Assembly: GCA_965153455.1 (NCBI GenBank)
Contig: OZ234495.1
Span: forward strand, 8,738,875 to 8,802,874
Length of the DNA: 64,000 nucleotides
Source: Sphagnum compactum
Lineage: Eukaryota > Bryophyta > Sphagnopsida > Sphagnales
Direction of reading: 5' to 3'
Position 1 is the stretch's first letter, and every line of letters starts with the position of its first letter. Both the position numbers and the translations under genes were made by a program. Shown here piece by piece: positions 12,000 to 23,659 of this stretch. The notes beneath the pieces were generated by a model that saw nothing but the letters and a program-made list of their open reading frames with translations, was not told the DNA's origin and did no database searches.

Positions 12000-13560
12000 T
12001 AAATGTTTGCTCACCGGCCTATGTACCCTAGTTTACATCACATGTAAAACCAGGCTCAGACTTTTGTAGTGTATGTGCACGCCATGTTAAACACGTGAAT
12101 GTTTGCTCCACTTATTCTTTTTTGACTCCCCATTTGTTATTTGTTTATTTTCCATGATACTCGGCGGTAAAGGTTCTGGGAGCCGTTGCTCTCCTGCCTT
12201 TGCAGGAGCGCACTCTGGCTACACCCCTGTCCTCAGGCCTTATCCTACACTGAAGAACAAAATGAAATATATTTTGCCACATGGACAGATGCTACCCTTC
12301 CCCCTTTGGACAAATACTGAGTATATTCATATTGCTCAAATTAAAAATAGAGCAGAATGAATTTGTCTTCAGTCACTCCAAATACATAGCAAATTTTGTT
12401 TTTCAGTTTTTTGGGGTGTGCCATTATTGTGTCAAAACCCTTGATTTCTAATTGCCAATTCTTTCCCAATTAAAAGTTTTTGTTTGACTGAATTATCTCA
12501 GGAAATTTTAGAATGGCCACAGAGAACCAGCACACCATCATCCACTGGATGTCTCCTGTTATTACTCAGTTATGGATGAACCTCACTGAGTTAGTATACG
12601 GTTTCACCTCGTTACCCAATTATGTAAGAAACAGGTCCTCATTTATAGGTAGATAGGTAGGGAGATAGGTAATTACTAGATAAGTAGATGCTTTTATACA
12701 ATGGTCAGAGCTGCTTTTACTACCTACCTACTAACAACTTGCTTGTGGGTTTGTTAATAGGTAGGTAGTTAAGAAAAAGCAACTGAGCTAACCACCATGG
12801 TTAGATAGGCAACTGGAACCCAACAGAAAACTGCTTCTTGAACACTTTTCATCCATCCTTCATGGTGAGTGAGCTGGTGGGTGCTGGTTTACTGTGGCCG
12901 AAATGCTAATAGATCAAGCTGTTTGCCGAAGTCTTTGCCCACCAGATCCGAATGTGCCTACCCAATCTCTTACAGCTCAGAACCATGCTCCCCGCAGATG
13001 CAAAAAAATCAGAAATGAGGCAAAAGTGGTCACATGTTCAAAAACTACATGGTAACAAAATCCAGGCCTTGGTCACACACTTCATGAGGTAGAGAAAAGC
13101 TCATTCCAACCTTATATAACTTTTGTGAAGCTTTCACAGCTTTATGTCTTATGATCATATCCCTATTTGATGAAGAAACTCAAGGTATGGTAAACGTGCA
13201 CTCAACAAATTGGCACTCCAGTAAAAGCCCTTGGGGTGGGGACATTCTCGAAATAGGGAGAGCATAGACGATAGTTGAGTCTAGCCTTGCATTTTGGGAG
13301 GTGGCTTTGCCCGTCATAAAGTCATCATGAACCCAAACATACATAGATCACAAGGCTTCCGAGGGGGAGGGTTCTTATAACTACTCCTTAGGAGTGTGAT
13401 CTTATGCCTAGACAAGTCTTATGCCTACAAGTACTTGAAGAAATCGTGTATGTATTTTTAGGGCACTTTCATCTTTCCTAGAAAATAGAAGGTATTATAT
13501 GTCCAAGGAGAGTAGGTGCAAGTTCCATCCCAATTTTAAGAAGTGTAAGAACCCTCCACC
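12000..13560. other. Gene-free intergenic DNA
   Basis: A GC-richer patch at 12165-12250 contains a small hairpin (CTCCTGC and GCAGGAG arms). GGTA/GATA-type short repeats occur around 12645-12775. No protein or RNA gene is recognised. Confidence 0.4.
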
Positions 13561-13569
13561 TCTTATGCC

Positions 13570-14535
13570 TCATGATTTACATATGTTTAGGTTCCTAATA
13601 ACATTTTGCCTCATGCTTTATAGTGGGTAAAGCCGATTTGGTTAAGGACATTCCCAAAATAAGGGTCCTAGGATGAGGTTGTGCTCTACAGCTTTCTCCT
13701 ATAAGTAACAAAAGAAAAAAGAAAGCGAACTATGTTGATGGGTTATTGGCAATAGGGAACACAAAACACATTTGCATGTGTCCTTCCTAAACCCTAAACC
13801 CTAAACCCATCACCAGAAAGCCATGTCAAAGGCTAGAACCGTTTTCATTTGAGCTGCCTCATCAGACACAATAAAGCTTATAAGCTTTAAACTTATGACT
13901 TTCCAATCCACAATTGGCCTCTTGTTCACATTCTTTTTCTCTTCACTCAAGTACCATGACCAAAAAAATATTGTAAACTAGGTGAGGCCCAATTTCATTT
14001 CGACTCACAATTGTCAAACGCTTGGAGAAATTTCCTAAGTGTATTTGGAGGGCACCGGGTGCCCACGAATATCCAGGATATTATTATTAATACCTCCTTC
14101 TCAAGTGTGTGTGTATCTTATCCTTACTCTTGAGGGGTCCCTCCCCAATTTGAAGGTGTACATGTAATAACAACAAAAACCCTTGCGATGTACACATGTT
14201 TACGTACATGATAGAATTTTGCCTTGTGGTTTATGATATGAGTAGAGGCCGTGGGTGGGGAACATCCCCAAAACAGACTTGTCTACCGTCTACCACCTTG
14301 TTCTCACTCTTATCCTTACTCTTAGAGGTCCCTACCAAGTAAGGTCCCTACCACTTTGAAGGCGCATGTTTAAGAACCCATTCCCCCTTAAACACCTTGC
14401 AATCTAAACATGTTTAGGTTCGGGAAATTTTTTGCCTCGTACTTTGTATTGGGTAAAGCCCATGGGTGGGGGAACTTCCCCAAAAATGGGGGCATCACTC
14501 ACTCATCTACCACCTTGTTCTAGGCCCTTTATTTT
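13570..14535. repeat. Three diverged copies of a ~130-140-bp motif
   Basis: Copies near 13570-13700, 14190-14330 and 14405-14530 each contain ATGTTTA(G/C)GT, TTTTGCCT, a GGGTAAAGCC-like core and, in two of them, GGGTGGGGGAAC plus CTACCACCTTGTTCT. They are diverged and non-coding. Confidence 0.5.
13786..13808. repeat. Short interstitial telomere-type repeat
   Basis: Three tandem CCCTAAA units (Arabidopsis-type telomere repeat) lie far from any recognised gene. Such short interstitial tracts are common in plant genomes and may mark a repaired break. Confidence 0.8.
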
Positions 14536-14756
14536 TGGGAATGCCCCACTTTGGGGCTTTGTATTCAACATCAATGTTCGTAACATTATCTTTAAAATAC
14601 ATACAAGCATCATTAATATTCATTTAATCTACAAAAAATACACACAAATACACGGGGGGTCTCTGAAGTATTTTTTGTGGCAAATTGCACTTCCAGGTGA
14701 TTTTTATTTTTCAAAATAGTGGAAAATTCATGAAATTTTTTTTTGATGTTTGGAGC

Positions 14757-14758
<2 letters not shown>

Positions 14759-14791
<33 letters not shown>
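14759..14791. repeat. Poly-T tract
   Basis: An uninterrupted run of about 32 T follows GGAGCAG. It could be a homopolymer expansion or the tail of a minus-strand retroposon; no body of such an element is evident. Confidence 0.85.
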
Positions 14792-14792
<1 letters not shown>

Positions 14793-14912
14793 TTGTGGGT
14801 ACCATTTTTTGAAATCTTTTTCAAAAGAATTCATCTAATTATCCCACAGTTTGTAGTGTACTTTAGCAATTTTCACCACTTTTTTCTACAGTTTGGAGTC
14901 TGGACAATTGTT

Positions 14913-15236
14913 GGCCTTGCCTACCAAGGCAATTAGGATATTGTGCTTAAATTCATTATAGAGTATAGTAGCTTAAGGGATTTTGGCCCCTAGGCAATAG
15001 GTCTATTTTTATGTGAGAATTTTTGAAAGATGATATTTTGGCTTGTGTTCAAACTTGGCATTAGTTATAGAGTTATAATATCTTGAAGGATTTTGGTTTT
15101 TTTTTTAGAGGATTTTTTGAAAGATTATATTTTTGCATGGTGAAATATTTGAGTTTTCCATAATTCTTCTTCTTTTGCCTTAAGATACTTTTTAATGTAA
15201 ATGGCACATGTGACACAATGTGACACACCCCTTGTT
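14913..15236 (+). repeat. Dispersed ~320-bp repeat, copy 1 (family R1)
   Basis: It runs from a small palindrome (GGCCTTGCCTACCAAGGC) to a GTGACACACCCCTTGTTA end, through GTAGCTTAAGGGATTTTGG and GAAATATTTGAGTTT. Copies with the same order of landmarks lie at 26166-26493 (minus) and 49403-49712 (plus). It has no coding capacity and no clear terminal inverted repeats. Probably a non-autonomous element or a fragment of a larger one. Confidence 0.8.
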
Positions 15237-16862
15237 ACAAATGTGTCGCCAATTAAATGCCATAATGGTTCTCAATCTAGCATATTGAACCTATTATAAA
15301 AATTATGGCAATTCCCTCAAATTGTGGCTAATTTGGGCCCTCTTCTTCATGAAAAGTCCTTTGTACAGGTTGAAATCAAATTATTCACGTCAGAAAAATC
15401 ACTTGGCTATGTAGTAGAATCTATTATAAAGTTATGGCAATTTGGAAAAATTTCCCTCAACGACATCGGGCCTTTATAAGTGGGTATTTGATTTTTCTGA
15501 TAACCGCTGGCTCCGGTTTCAAAGAACCATTTTCCAATCTAGTTCTGGGTTTTGAACAATCCAAATAATTTTTTTAATCGGTTTGGCTAAAACCCATCGG
15601 TTCCATTTTTTAAGAATATGTTGAATTAAGAAATAAAATACGTAACCGGCATGATCCGGTTTTTTCAATTAAACCCTCCGTGAAATTAGAACTAGCAAAG
15701 AAATAATCGGTCCTTCTTTTTAAGGCAGTTAATTTGACATTTTCCAACACTTTTTGTGAACCATGGTTAGGTGCGCCATAGGTTAACCTTGGGCAGCTTC
15801 AACACTAGGGTAGAACTGCCCATCGCTGCTGATCATTACCTTATGATCGAACATTTCTTTGAATCATTTGTGCTTCATTTTGAGTGATTTAAAATGTTAT
15901 GAGAGCGCTACCTCAAGCTCTAGAAATCATCTTTGAAGTGCAAAGGAAAAGGAGTAATAAAAAAAATAACAAGAAGAAAAATTATCTTTTCAACTTATAA
16001 AACGAGTTTTTTTTCCTTTTTTTTTCTCTTTGGACCCCTCTTACTTTCAAAGCTTTTGAATTTCTCAATTTTTGTTCATTTTAAACAATTTAAAATGCTA
16101 TAGGAGTGCCACCTTCAGTTCTACAAATCATCTTTGAACTGTAATAGCAACAGAGCAACATACAAAGAATTTTTGAGGTGTTAAGAAATCGGCTTTGTAG
16201 TAGTGTTCTGTGGTTTGTTTTTTCCAGTTCTTGACACCCTCTACTTTGGGGGAGCATAACTTTCTCGTTTCTAATCTGTTTTTGAAAAGAATTAGTGCAT
16301 CAGATGCACCAGGAGGAGGCATTCAAGTTTTGTTTGGAGACCAGAAACAATGGAGCCCTCCCTTTGGATTTGGCTTGCCTTGAGTGCTTAAATGTTCACT
16401 CATTGACCTTTCTACCCTAATTGCATTATTTGTAGAAATGTTGAAATTTTCACCCCAAAAATATTAAATGATATGAAAGGAAAAACACATACTCTTTTAA
16501 AATAATGAGGAATATTCTATTTTGTGACATGGAATCTTCAAATTTTATTTACAGATGTGTGTTGAAGTTGCCCCCTGTATTGATAAATGATTATTAGAAA
16601 AAACCAAGTATTTGATTAATTTCTTTTGGGAACCCCAGTTTTGAACAATGTGTGTTTTGTGGCAAATTTTTGCCACTTGGTGACCCAAACAAAAGAGGCT
16701 GTGAATCATACAAAGGTTTTTTTATTGAGGAAAATTTGGCCCAAAGTCACCATATTATATGAGAAAAAATAGTTTGAAATAGCCAGATTTAGACTACAGA
16801 TTCTAGCATGTTGCAAAACACATAGCCTGGGTTCCAAAATAATTCTACTTTCCTCTTTGACC

Positions 16863-16928
16863 TGTAGCCAATATTGGTTAAGTCCTCTTGTGGATGATCG
16901 CCAGTCCACCTAAGTTACCTCACAAAAT
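16863..16928 (+). repeat. Palindromic module, copy 1 (family P)
   Basis: A diverged member of a ~65-bp module with consensus TGTAGCCAAATTTGGCTAA, then CTTATGGATGATCGCCA, then TTGGCTACATCACAAAATTG. Its two ends are inverted repeats of each other (TGTAGCCAAA and TTTGGCTACA). This copy keeps GGATGATCGCCAGT and CTCACAAAAT. Confidence 0.7.
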
Positions 16929-17314
16929 AGGGGAAAAAAAAACCCCTCTGGTTGTGAGTTGTGAACCTTTAATACCCGCCCTGATACCCAGCGGGTGTAT
17001 TTTGTTTTGGTGCAGTTTTCAATACCCACCACCCAACACTCCTTGTAGTTAGGCTCGGGGCCAGGTGGTGGGCAGTGTTTTTTGTTTTTGACATTTTTTG
17101 CATTATGGCGACCCAGGAAAAAAAGAAGAAGCTAAAAAGCCAGAGTGCCACAATCATAGCCTTTTTTAAAAAATAATAAAAAAGCCCAAAAAATTATCAG
17201 GGAAAAAATAAAATTAATTTTCCATATTCAAATAATAATAGCTTGGTAGGTAGAGCACAATATAGCACAATTTTAGCACAATTCCTAAACTTTTTTTTAC
17301 TTTCTTGTCTGACT

Positions 17315-17376
17315 TGTAACCAAATTTGGCTAAATCCTCTTGTGAATGATCGCCAACCCCACCTACCTCACAAATT
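17315..17376 (+). repeat. Palindromic module, copy 2 (family P)
   Basis: Same orientation as the copy 450 bp upstream. It reads TGTAACCAAATTTGGCTAAA, then CTCTTGTGAATGATCGCCA, and ends CTCACAAATTTG. It lies about 0.9 kb upstream of the auxin-receptor start codon. Confidence 0.75.
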
Positions 17377-17394
17377 TGAACCCAAAAAAGAACG

Positions 17395-18065
17395 CTGGTG
17401 GTGGGGGCAGGGTTGCGGGAGGGGAGCGAGGGAGGCAGAGAGGGAGGGAGGGAGAGAGGGAGAAAGGGAGCGTCCGTCGACGAGGTGGTGCTCTGACACG
17501 TTTCTGAAGACTCCCTTTTGTCTTTGGTTCGTCGTCTGCAAAAGCAGCGGCCTTCTGGCATTGCGCCTACTGCCACCGGAAAAAAAAAACACTGCAAAAA
17601 ACAAAAAAGAACAAAAGAAAACAAACAAACACTGCAACAGCGAGCCAGCGAGCGAGCGCGAGAGAGAGAGAGAGAGAGCGAAAGACAGAGTTCCGAGACT
17701 CTAGATCAACTCAAAACACAGATCTTGCACCTTCTATCTTCTAGGGTTTCACCGCACAGAAATGAGCTAACTAGCTGCCAACTGCAATGTCCAAAGTCTG
17801 GAGCTGCTTCTTTATTGTTTAGTGACTTGACACATTGGCGGAAGAAGAAGAACAAAAAGAAGAAGAAGCAACGGCTCATTAAACATTTTGTCTTTGCAAT
17901 AGATCTTGGTTGGCATCTTCTAGGGGAACAACATTTGCTTGTCTTGGCAATAAACAGCCGGGCGGTGGAGGACTGAAACAGATCTTGCAAAGAAGAAGAG
18001 GACTTAGCGGTTACGGGGTCAGGTGTGAACTCTGAACCCTAGTGTGTTTTTCTTTGTTGTTGTTG

Positions 18066-18103
<38 letters not shown>

Positions 18104-18110
18104 GTGGGTG
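17395..18110 (+). promoter_or_regulatory. Promoter/leader region of the auxin-receptor gene, rich in simple repeats
   Basis: A sharp rise in GC and purine content over the upstream DNA marks the likely promoter and 5' leader. It contains GGGA/GA tracts (17436-17468), a (GA)n tract (17659-17680), GAA-rich stretches and a TTG run passing into a CTG run (18055-18100). An AGGGTTT element at 17743 and AACCCTA at 18036 are telo-box-like. The exact transcription start and any leader intron cannot be placed. Confidence 0.5.
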
Positions 18111-18295
18111 TATTTTTGTGTTTTGTGTGTGGGGAAGGAATGGAGAGCTCTAGGTCTTCTTCTTCTTAATATTATTATTATCAGTCCGGGAGTTTGTGAA
18201 GAGTGGAGAGTTTGATGGTTTCTATTAGGTACCTGTGTGCTTGCTTCAGGAAGGCGGTTTGTTTTATTGTGGACGGAACCTACAAATAGGAGCGC

Positions 18296-20772
18296 ATGTG
18301 TGTTTCAGTAGATCGGGATGAAGAAGACAGTCGGGAGAATGAGAGTCAACCGAAGAGTAGGAAGAGGTACAGGGAAGGTCAGGGAAGACTGAGTTCCCTA
18401 GAAGAAGAAGATGCGTTGAAGAAGGCAGCTATGGAGAGCGTGTGGGAAGAGGAAGAGGAAGAGGAGGAGAAGGAGAAGTCGGTTGAAGAGATGTGCACTT
18501 CTTTTCCTGATGAGGTTCTGGAGCATGTGTTGGTTTTTCTGACTCGACATCAGGACAGGAATGCTGTGTCTCTGGTGTGCAAGGCATGGTTCAAGGCAGA
18601 ACGATGGAGCAGGAGGAAAGTCTTCATAGGGAATTGTTATGCTCTTTCTCCAGAGCATCTTGTGCGCCGTTTTCCCAAGATAACTTCAGTGGTCATGAAA
18701 GGTCGTCCCAGGTTCAGCGATTTTGGATTCGTTCCTGCAAACTGGGGAGCTTACATATATCCCTGGATTCAGACCATGGCGGAGCACTACCCGTGGTTGG
18801 AGGAGCTTCGGTTAAAGAGGATGACAGTAAGTGATGAGAGTTTGGCAATGATTTCCCAGTCTTTCTCACGCTTTCGAGCTTTGTCACTCACCAGCTGTGA
18901 TGGTTTCAGCACCGATGGACTTGCACACATCACCAGGAACTGTCGGTAAGTGAGTGCATTTCTTTTTCCCAAAGTCAAGCATATTTCCAGAGTATTCAGA
19001 CTACTATTTTCATCCCCAAGACATTCAACCAAGTTGTGGCGGGATGAACTTGGAGTCTCTCACAGCCAGCTGTAATGAATAATATGCTCTTGCTTGATTG
19101 GCTCTGTCAATACTTCAAGTGATTATTGTGATCTGAAGTGAATTAGGAAGTGTCTTGTGTTGATGTGCCAAAAGGTTTATTGACATGCAGGAATCTGGCA
19201 GAGTTGGAGCTTCAGGAGAATGATATTGAGTTTCGGAGTGGAGCATGGTTGACGGCTTTTCCTGAGACATACACCTCATTAGTGTCTCTCAACTTTGCAA
19301 CAGTCCGCAGCAAGGTGAATTATGTGGATATTGTTGCCCTTGAGCATCTTGTGGCACGCTGCCCTTTGCTCAAAACACTGAAGTTGAACAAGGAGATTAC
19401 CCCTGACCAGCTACAGCGCCTCCTTCAGCGATCTCCTAATCTGGTAGAATTGGGCACTGGATCTTACTCTCAGAACCTGTCATGGGCTCAACTCCAAGAA
19501 CTTCAAATGGCATTGGGCAAGTGTAAGAACCTGCGAAGTCTCTCTGGAATCTGGGAGGTGGTGCCATTGTTTGTACGGACATTGTACCCAGTATGTCCAA
19601 ACCTGACGAGCCTCAACCTCAGTGATGTTTTTCTCCCTACCACTGACTTTGCAAGGCTCATCAGCTACTGCCATAAGCTGCAGCGATTGCTGGTTAGCCC
19701 TTTCAAACTCTCTTCAGATTGGTGAACAGTGGGTTCTGTTATTTTTTTGTAATCAGATGTAACTCCTCATGTATAGTCTTGCATACTTGCATGTTGTTGG
19801 ATTAGATGGCTCGAGTTGCATGAAGAGGAAAATCACTGCTTGTGCACATGATCCCATTCTTGTCTTTCTTGTTTCACATTTTCATTATTGTTGTGGTGTT
19901 GGCATGGTTATTGCATAATATCTTCAGTCAAGCAGTTGCTTTGGGGTTTCATGCAATTCTCAATGTCACAAGTAGGGATGTCACTTTGGTTCACTTGTGT
20001 AGCTGACTGACTAAAGTGGCTGCAACACCAGGTGCAAGATGATGTTGGAGACAAGGGTCTGCTGGCAGCTTCAACGTCTTGCAAGGAGCTGAGAGAGTTG
20101 AGAGTGTTCCCTGTTGGGGAGGAAGGCTGTGCGACTGAAGAGGGTCTCATAGCAATCTCAGAGGGTTGCCCTGATCTGAGGAAGATACTCTACTTCTGCA
20201 GGCAGATGACAAATGCAGCCATGGTGACATTTGCCAGAAACTGCCTGAGGATGACACATTTCCGCCTATGTATATTGAAGGTCTATGAGACTGACCATGT
20301 AACTAAGGAACCTCTGGACGAAGGTTTTGGGGCTATCTGTAGACAGTGCAAAGATTTGAAACGTCTGGCCCTCTCTGGCCTTCTGACAGATAAGACTTTT
20401 GAGTACATTGGCCGGTATGCAAAGAACCTGGAAACCTTGTCAGTTGCATTTGCAGGGGATTCATACCTAGGCATGCAGTACATTCTGGGTGGGTGTACAA
20501 AGTTGCGAAAGTTGGAGATTAGGGATTGTCCATTTGGAGATGAAGGCCTGCTTGCAGGAATCCACAAGTATGAGGCAATGAGGTCTCTGTGGATGTCAAC
20601 ATGCCGAGTCACATTGTTGGGCTGCCAATTCCTGGCTGAGAAGAATCGACTTCTCAATGTGGAGATCATCAATGAATGTGAGACCCGTGAGCAGTATGTA
20701 GAGAAGCTGTATGTGTATCGCACCATTGCAGGGCGACGCAATGATGCCCCGCCCTGTGTGGAAACATTGTAG
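18296..20772 (+). CDS. TIR1/AFB-type F-box auxin co-receptor, AFB4/5-like pocket
   Basis: Exons 18296-18945, 19191-19692, 20032-20772; 630 aa. SCF(TIR1/AFB) receptors bind auxin and recruit Aux/IAA repressors for ubiquitination in the nucleus. An F-box ([14 protein letters not shown], about residues 69-100) is followed by leucine-rich repeats with the family landmarks [56 protein letters not shown] and [11 protein letters not shown]. The auxin-anchoring Arg (TIR1 R403) is R462. TIR1 H78 is replaced by R139 and TIR1 S438 by A497, as I recall for the AFB4/5 clade; the short C-terminus ([11 protein letters not shown]) and N-terminal extension also fit that clade. Other blocks, such as FCRQMTNAA, read TIR1-like. 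The start at 18296 is the first in-frame ATG after a TAG at 18287; M46 or M66 could also serve. Residues 51-58 are a Glu run. Exon 2 has the donor GTTAGC. Confidence 0.95.
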
Positions 20773-22620
20773 TGGATATATATTCATATCACTTATAGTT
20801 GTCCTTTTACCTGTTTGCTTTCACCAACTTTTAATTTCTGCTGGCTTCTTTCAACATGTACCAGTACAAGAGGATGGATGTGGACATGGGTGAAAGGGGT
20901 CTTAATCTGCATGATGGCCTTTTTTCTGTTGGAGATGTTGCCTGGAGATTTGGAGTTCTGCTCTGTTAGTTCTTCAAATGTAATCCTGTGAGGAAACTCA
21001 AACAGGAATGATCCGTGCCTGCAGTGGTCATTTTATGCAAGTGCTTGTTTACCATATTTCTTTAAATTGCACCTGAACTACACTGATATTCCGTTTGACA
21101 TGTTGTCTACAGCTTTTGTTCCTTCTTGATACTCATGGGCTGCAAGGGAACAATTCCAAACTGATGTCAGAAGGTGGAAGTATGCCTGGAGTTGCATTCT
21201 TGCAGTTCCTGGGCATGTTTCCATGAATTGTTCAATATCTTGCTTGATATTCCTGTATATTTCAATTGCTGTTTTGGCTATGGTGTTGGACATAAATCAG
21301 CATTTAGCAGCAGGTGATTCAACCAGTTAACAGACCGACCTCTCCCTCTTACTCTTTGATTAGAGTTCTATATGGTGATAATCATGCATGCCTGCATACA
21401 TTGAAAATGTTGTTTATACTTTTATTGATCAGGAAAAGATCAACAAAGAGTTTTTGCTGTAGATCAGGAGCTATTCTGAGTGTGAAGAGTGAAGCAAAAA
21501 ACCCACAGAATAAGCCTCAATGAGCCTTTTTCCTTGCAACAGGTTGTGGGAAGGAAGGGCAAAGCAATCACCAGTCTGTCTGTAGAACCAAACATGGATT
21601 ACTGCAGAATATGCAAAATGGGACTTGGAAGTGTTTCTCAGTCGATTTTGAGGAACCTTACAGTAAGCTAAGATCTCATGTAGATCACAAGTTGGTAGGA
21701 GTGGCAAGGATCTTATGCCTACTACTTACGAGCAGGAGAGACCTTACATTTTGCACATGCAAGTAGGCAAAGGACCTATCCTACTCCTAAATAATAAATA
21801 CGTGTAAGGGCTTGTGTCTCTTCCAGTCCAAAATAGGAGGCATAAATATCCCTCCTGTTTTGATGGATGTAAGGTGCCTTCCAAATACCAGGAAATTTAG
21901 CTGAATTCTTAACATATATTCAAAAGCTATTCCAGACTTATCATGCCCAACAAATTGGTCCAATTTGGATACTTGGATGGAAAGATGAATGTAGGTGATG
22001 GAGCTAAATAAGCAAATCCATCAACATGAAGAAAGATAAGGTTTTGGGAAAAAGAGAACTTGACTAGGTACCAAGGTTGTTTGTTACATTGCATAATACG
22101 TATGCGGTGCACAAAGACAAGGAACTTGGGAGGCTCTTGGTCATCCTCCATCCTCATGATGTACTCATATTAGAGTTTTCCTTAAAGTTTTGTGTCTTTG
22201 GACCTCTTTTCACCCCCTATCTCCTCTTTGAATAAGGTGCGCAAAGTGAGGAAGTTTTATTAAATCTGGGTATGAAATGCTGAAACTCAGCATTTAATGC
22301 ATAAGGTTCGAGGTAAGTATAGTAGTTGTACATGTAGGAGCAGTGAAAATATATGTAGCAGCAAAGCAATGGAGGCGCTCAGGAAAAAGGGAAGATGGGG
22401 TCAAAACAGGATGAAACTCAGTTTGGCACAAAAAATGGTGCATTTCTGAGTTTCACCCTCCCTTGAAGGCTAATGTACTTTTTTGTTGTATTGTTGAAAA
22501 TCGTTCATTCTTGCATCAAATGATCGCACTCAAAGCTTGACTAGAATTCATTGCCGTTTTTTCACAATGAACATTGCGGTGTTATTGTTGATTATTGTAC
22601 AAGTAAACAATGTTTGTTTT
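20773..22620. other. 3' flank of the auxin-receptor gene and gene-free DNA
   Basis: Probably contains the 3' UTR in the first few hundred bases. A short foldback with arms ATGAAACTCAG and CTGAGTTTCA lies near 22412-22458, and a smaller one near 22272-22292. No other gene is recognised. Confidence 0.4.
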
Positions 22621-22624
22621 TGGT

Positions 22625-22690
22625 CAATTTTATGATGTAGCAGCCAACATGGCGATCATCCATAGGGAGATTTAGCCAAATTTGGCCATA
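22625..22690 (-). repeat. Palindromic module, copy 3 (family P)
   Basis: Minus-strand orientation: it starts CAATTTTATGATGTAGC and continues GGCGATCATCCATAGGGAGA, then TTAGCCAAATTTGGCCATA. It is the reverse complement of the plus-strand copies. Confidence 0.75.
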
Positions 22691-23298
22691 GATGAGAAAT
22701 GAAAGTGGAACCAAATGTAGGAATTTGGTGATCTTTACTACTATTTTTCAAATTCTGGAAATTGAAAAACCAAAAATCACGTCATTTTCACTTTTTTTTT
22801 TGGTTTGAATTTTAGTTTTGGGCAAAATTTCACCATGACAAGGGACTGCTGCATGACGGTGTTACATTGTGCCAAACATGCCAATGACCCATCTAACATA
22901 TTCATAATGGACATGTATGGCAAAGAAAATGATTGATGACGACCTACTTTGCAAAACCCATGGGTCACCACAATTAAACCATCTACATCATGGCTGCAAT
23001 TTTCAAGTTTCTGAAAAAGTTATCATGGCTAGAATCATGCACTGGTAGCATGCATGAGTTGAATGGCTGAGGTAGGCAAAACATGTGTGACATTCAGATG
23101 CAAAGGTCAAACACATAAACACAATATAAAAGCAAACGTGGTGTCTGTGTGTCCGTCTATGTGTCACAAGACGTTCTGCGTTTTAACATTACGCCGAAAC
23201 CGGTGGCAGTTAGGGCAGTTGGGAAACATCTTTGAAAAGCAAATTCTTAGAAATTGCCATGAACCGAGGTGGCCAGTACCCGGTCCAGACCTCGAGAC

Positions 23299-23450
23299 GG
23301 ACCTGAAACGAGGTTCCCAAAAAGAAAACCCGTCGTTGGGGACCTGAAACGAGGTCCTCAGAAAGAAAACCCGTCGTTGGGGACCTGAAACGAGGTCCTC
23401 AGAAAGAAAACCCGTCGTTGGGGACCTGAAACGAGGTCCTCAGAGAGGCA
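23299..23450. repeat. 41-bp tandem array
   Basis: The unit GGACCTGAAACGAGGTCCTC followed by AGAAAGAAAACCCGTCGTTG starts at 23299, 23340, 23381 and 23422 (last one partial). The first unit is slightly diverged (GAGGTTCCCAA); the others are nearly identical. It is embedded in an unusually GC-rich patch (23270-23545) for this AT-rich region. Confidence 0.9.
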
Positions 23451-23459
23451 AAAAAAACA

Positions 23460-23652
23460 GCGGCCAAGGCAGCCGCTGCGGGGGGCCGGGCGAGGTGCCA
23501 CGGGTGGCTAGAGTGGCGTAGCCACGGGTCACAACACTCGTAAACACAATATGTACTTACCTTGTGGGGGAATTGAACTCCTATACTACCCACCCAAGCA
23601 CAAGCCTCATACACATACGACTGAAACAACCCACACTAAGCTACCATGGTGG
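23460..23652 (-). mobile_element. Possible tRNA-derived SINE (weak)
   Basis: On the minus strand, starting near 23652, TAGCTTAGTGTGGG resembles a Pol III A box and GAGTTCAATTCC (complement of 23569-23580) resembles a B box, followed by a GC-rich body. The A-B spacing of about 49 nt is longer than in most tRNA genes. No poly-A/T tail or target-site duplication could be assigned, so this is only a candidate. Confidence 0.3.
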
Positions 23653-23659
23653 TTTGGAT

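Larger units (their letters stand above)
11490..16330. repeat. Diverged dispersed repeat family (four pieces)
   Basis: Diverged copies lie near 11500-11650, 11700-11990, 15830-15960 and 16050-16290. They share phrases such as CATTTTGAGTGATTTAAAA, GGTTACAAATGTT and AAATCATCTTTGAA. Between them the DNA is AT-rich and gene-free. They look like old pieces of one transposable element, but no termini or coding domains can be assigned. Confidence 0.4.

Noticed and set aside
17214-17990. Overlapping frames of 90-150 codons on both strands upstream of the auxin receptor
   Set aside because: They are generated by GA/TC and A/T tracts, read as Glu/Arg, Lys or Ser/Pro/Leu runs, and lack any recognisable motif; the region fits a promoter/leader better.
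20283-20741. 152-codon minus-strand frame inside the auxin receptor
   Set aside because: It is a shadow of exon 3, whose plus-strand reading is strongly conserved in family terms.
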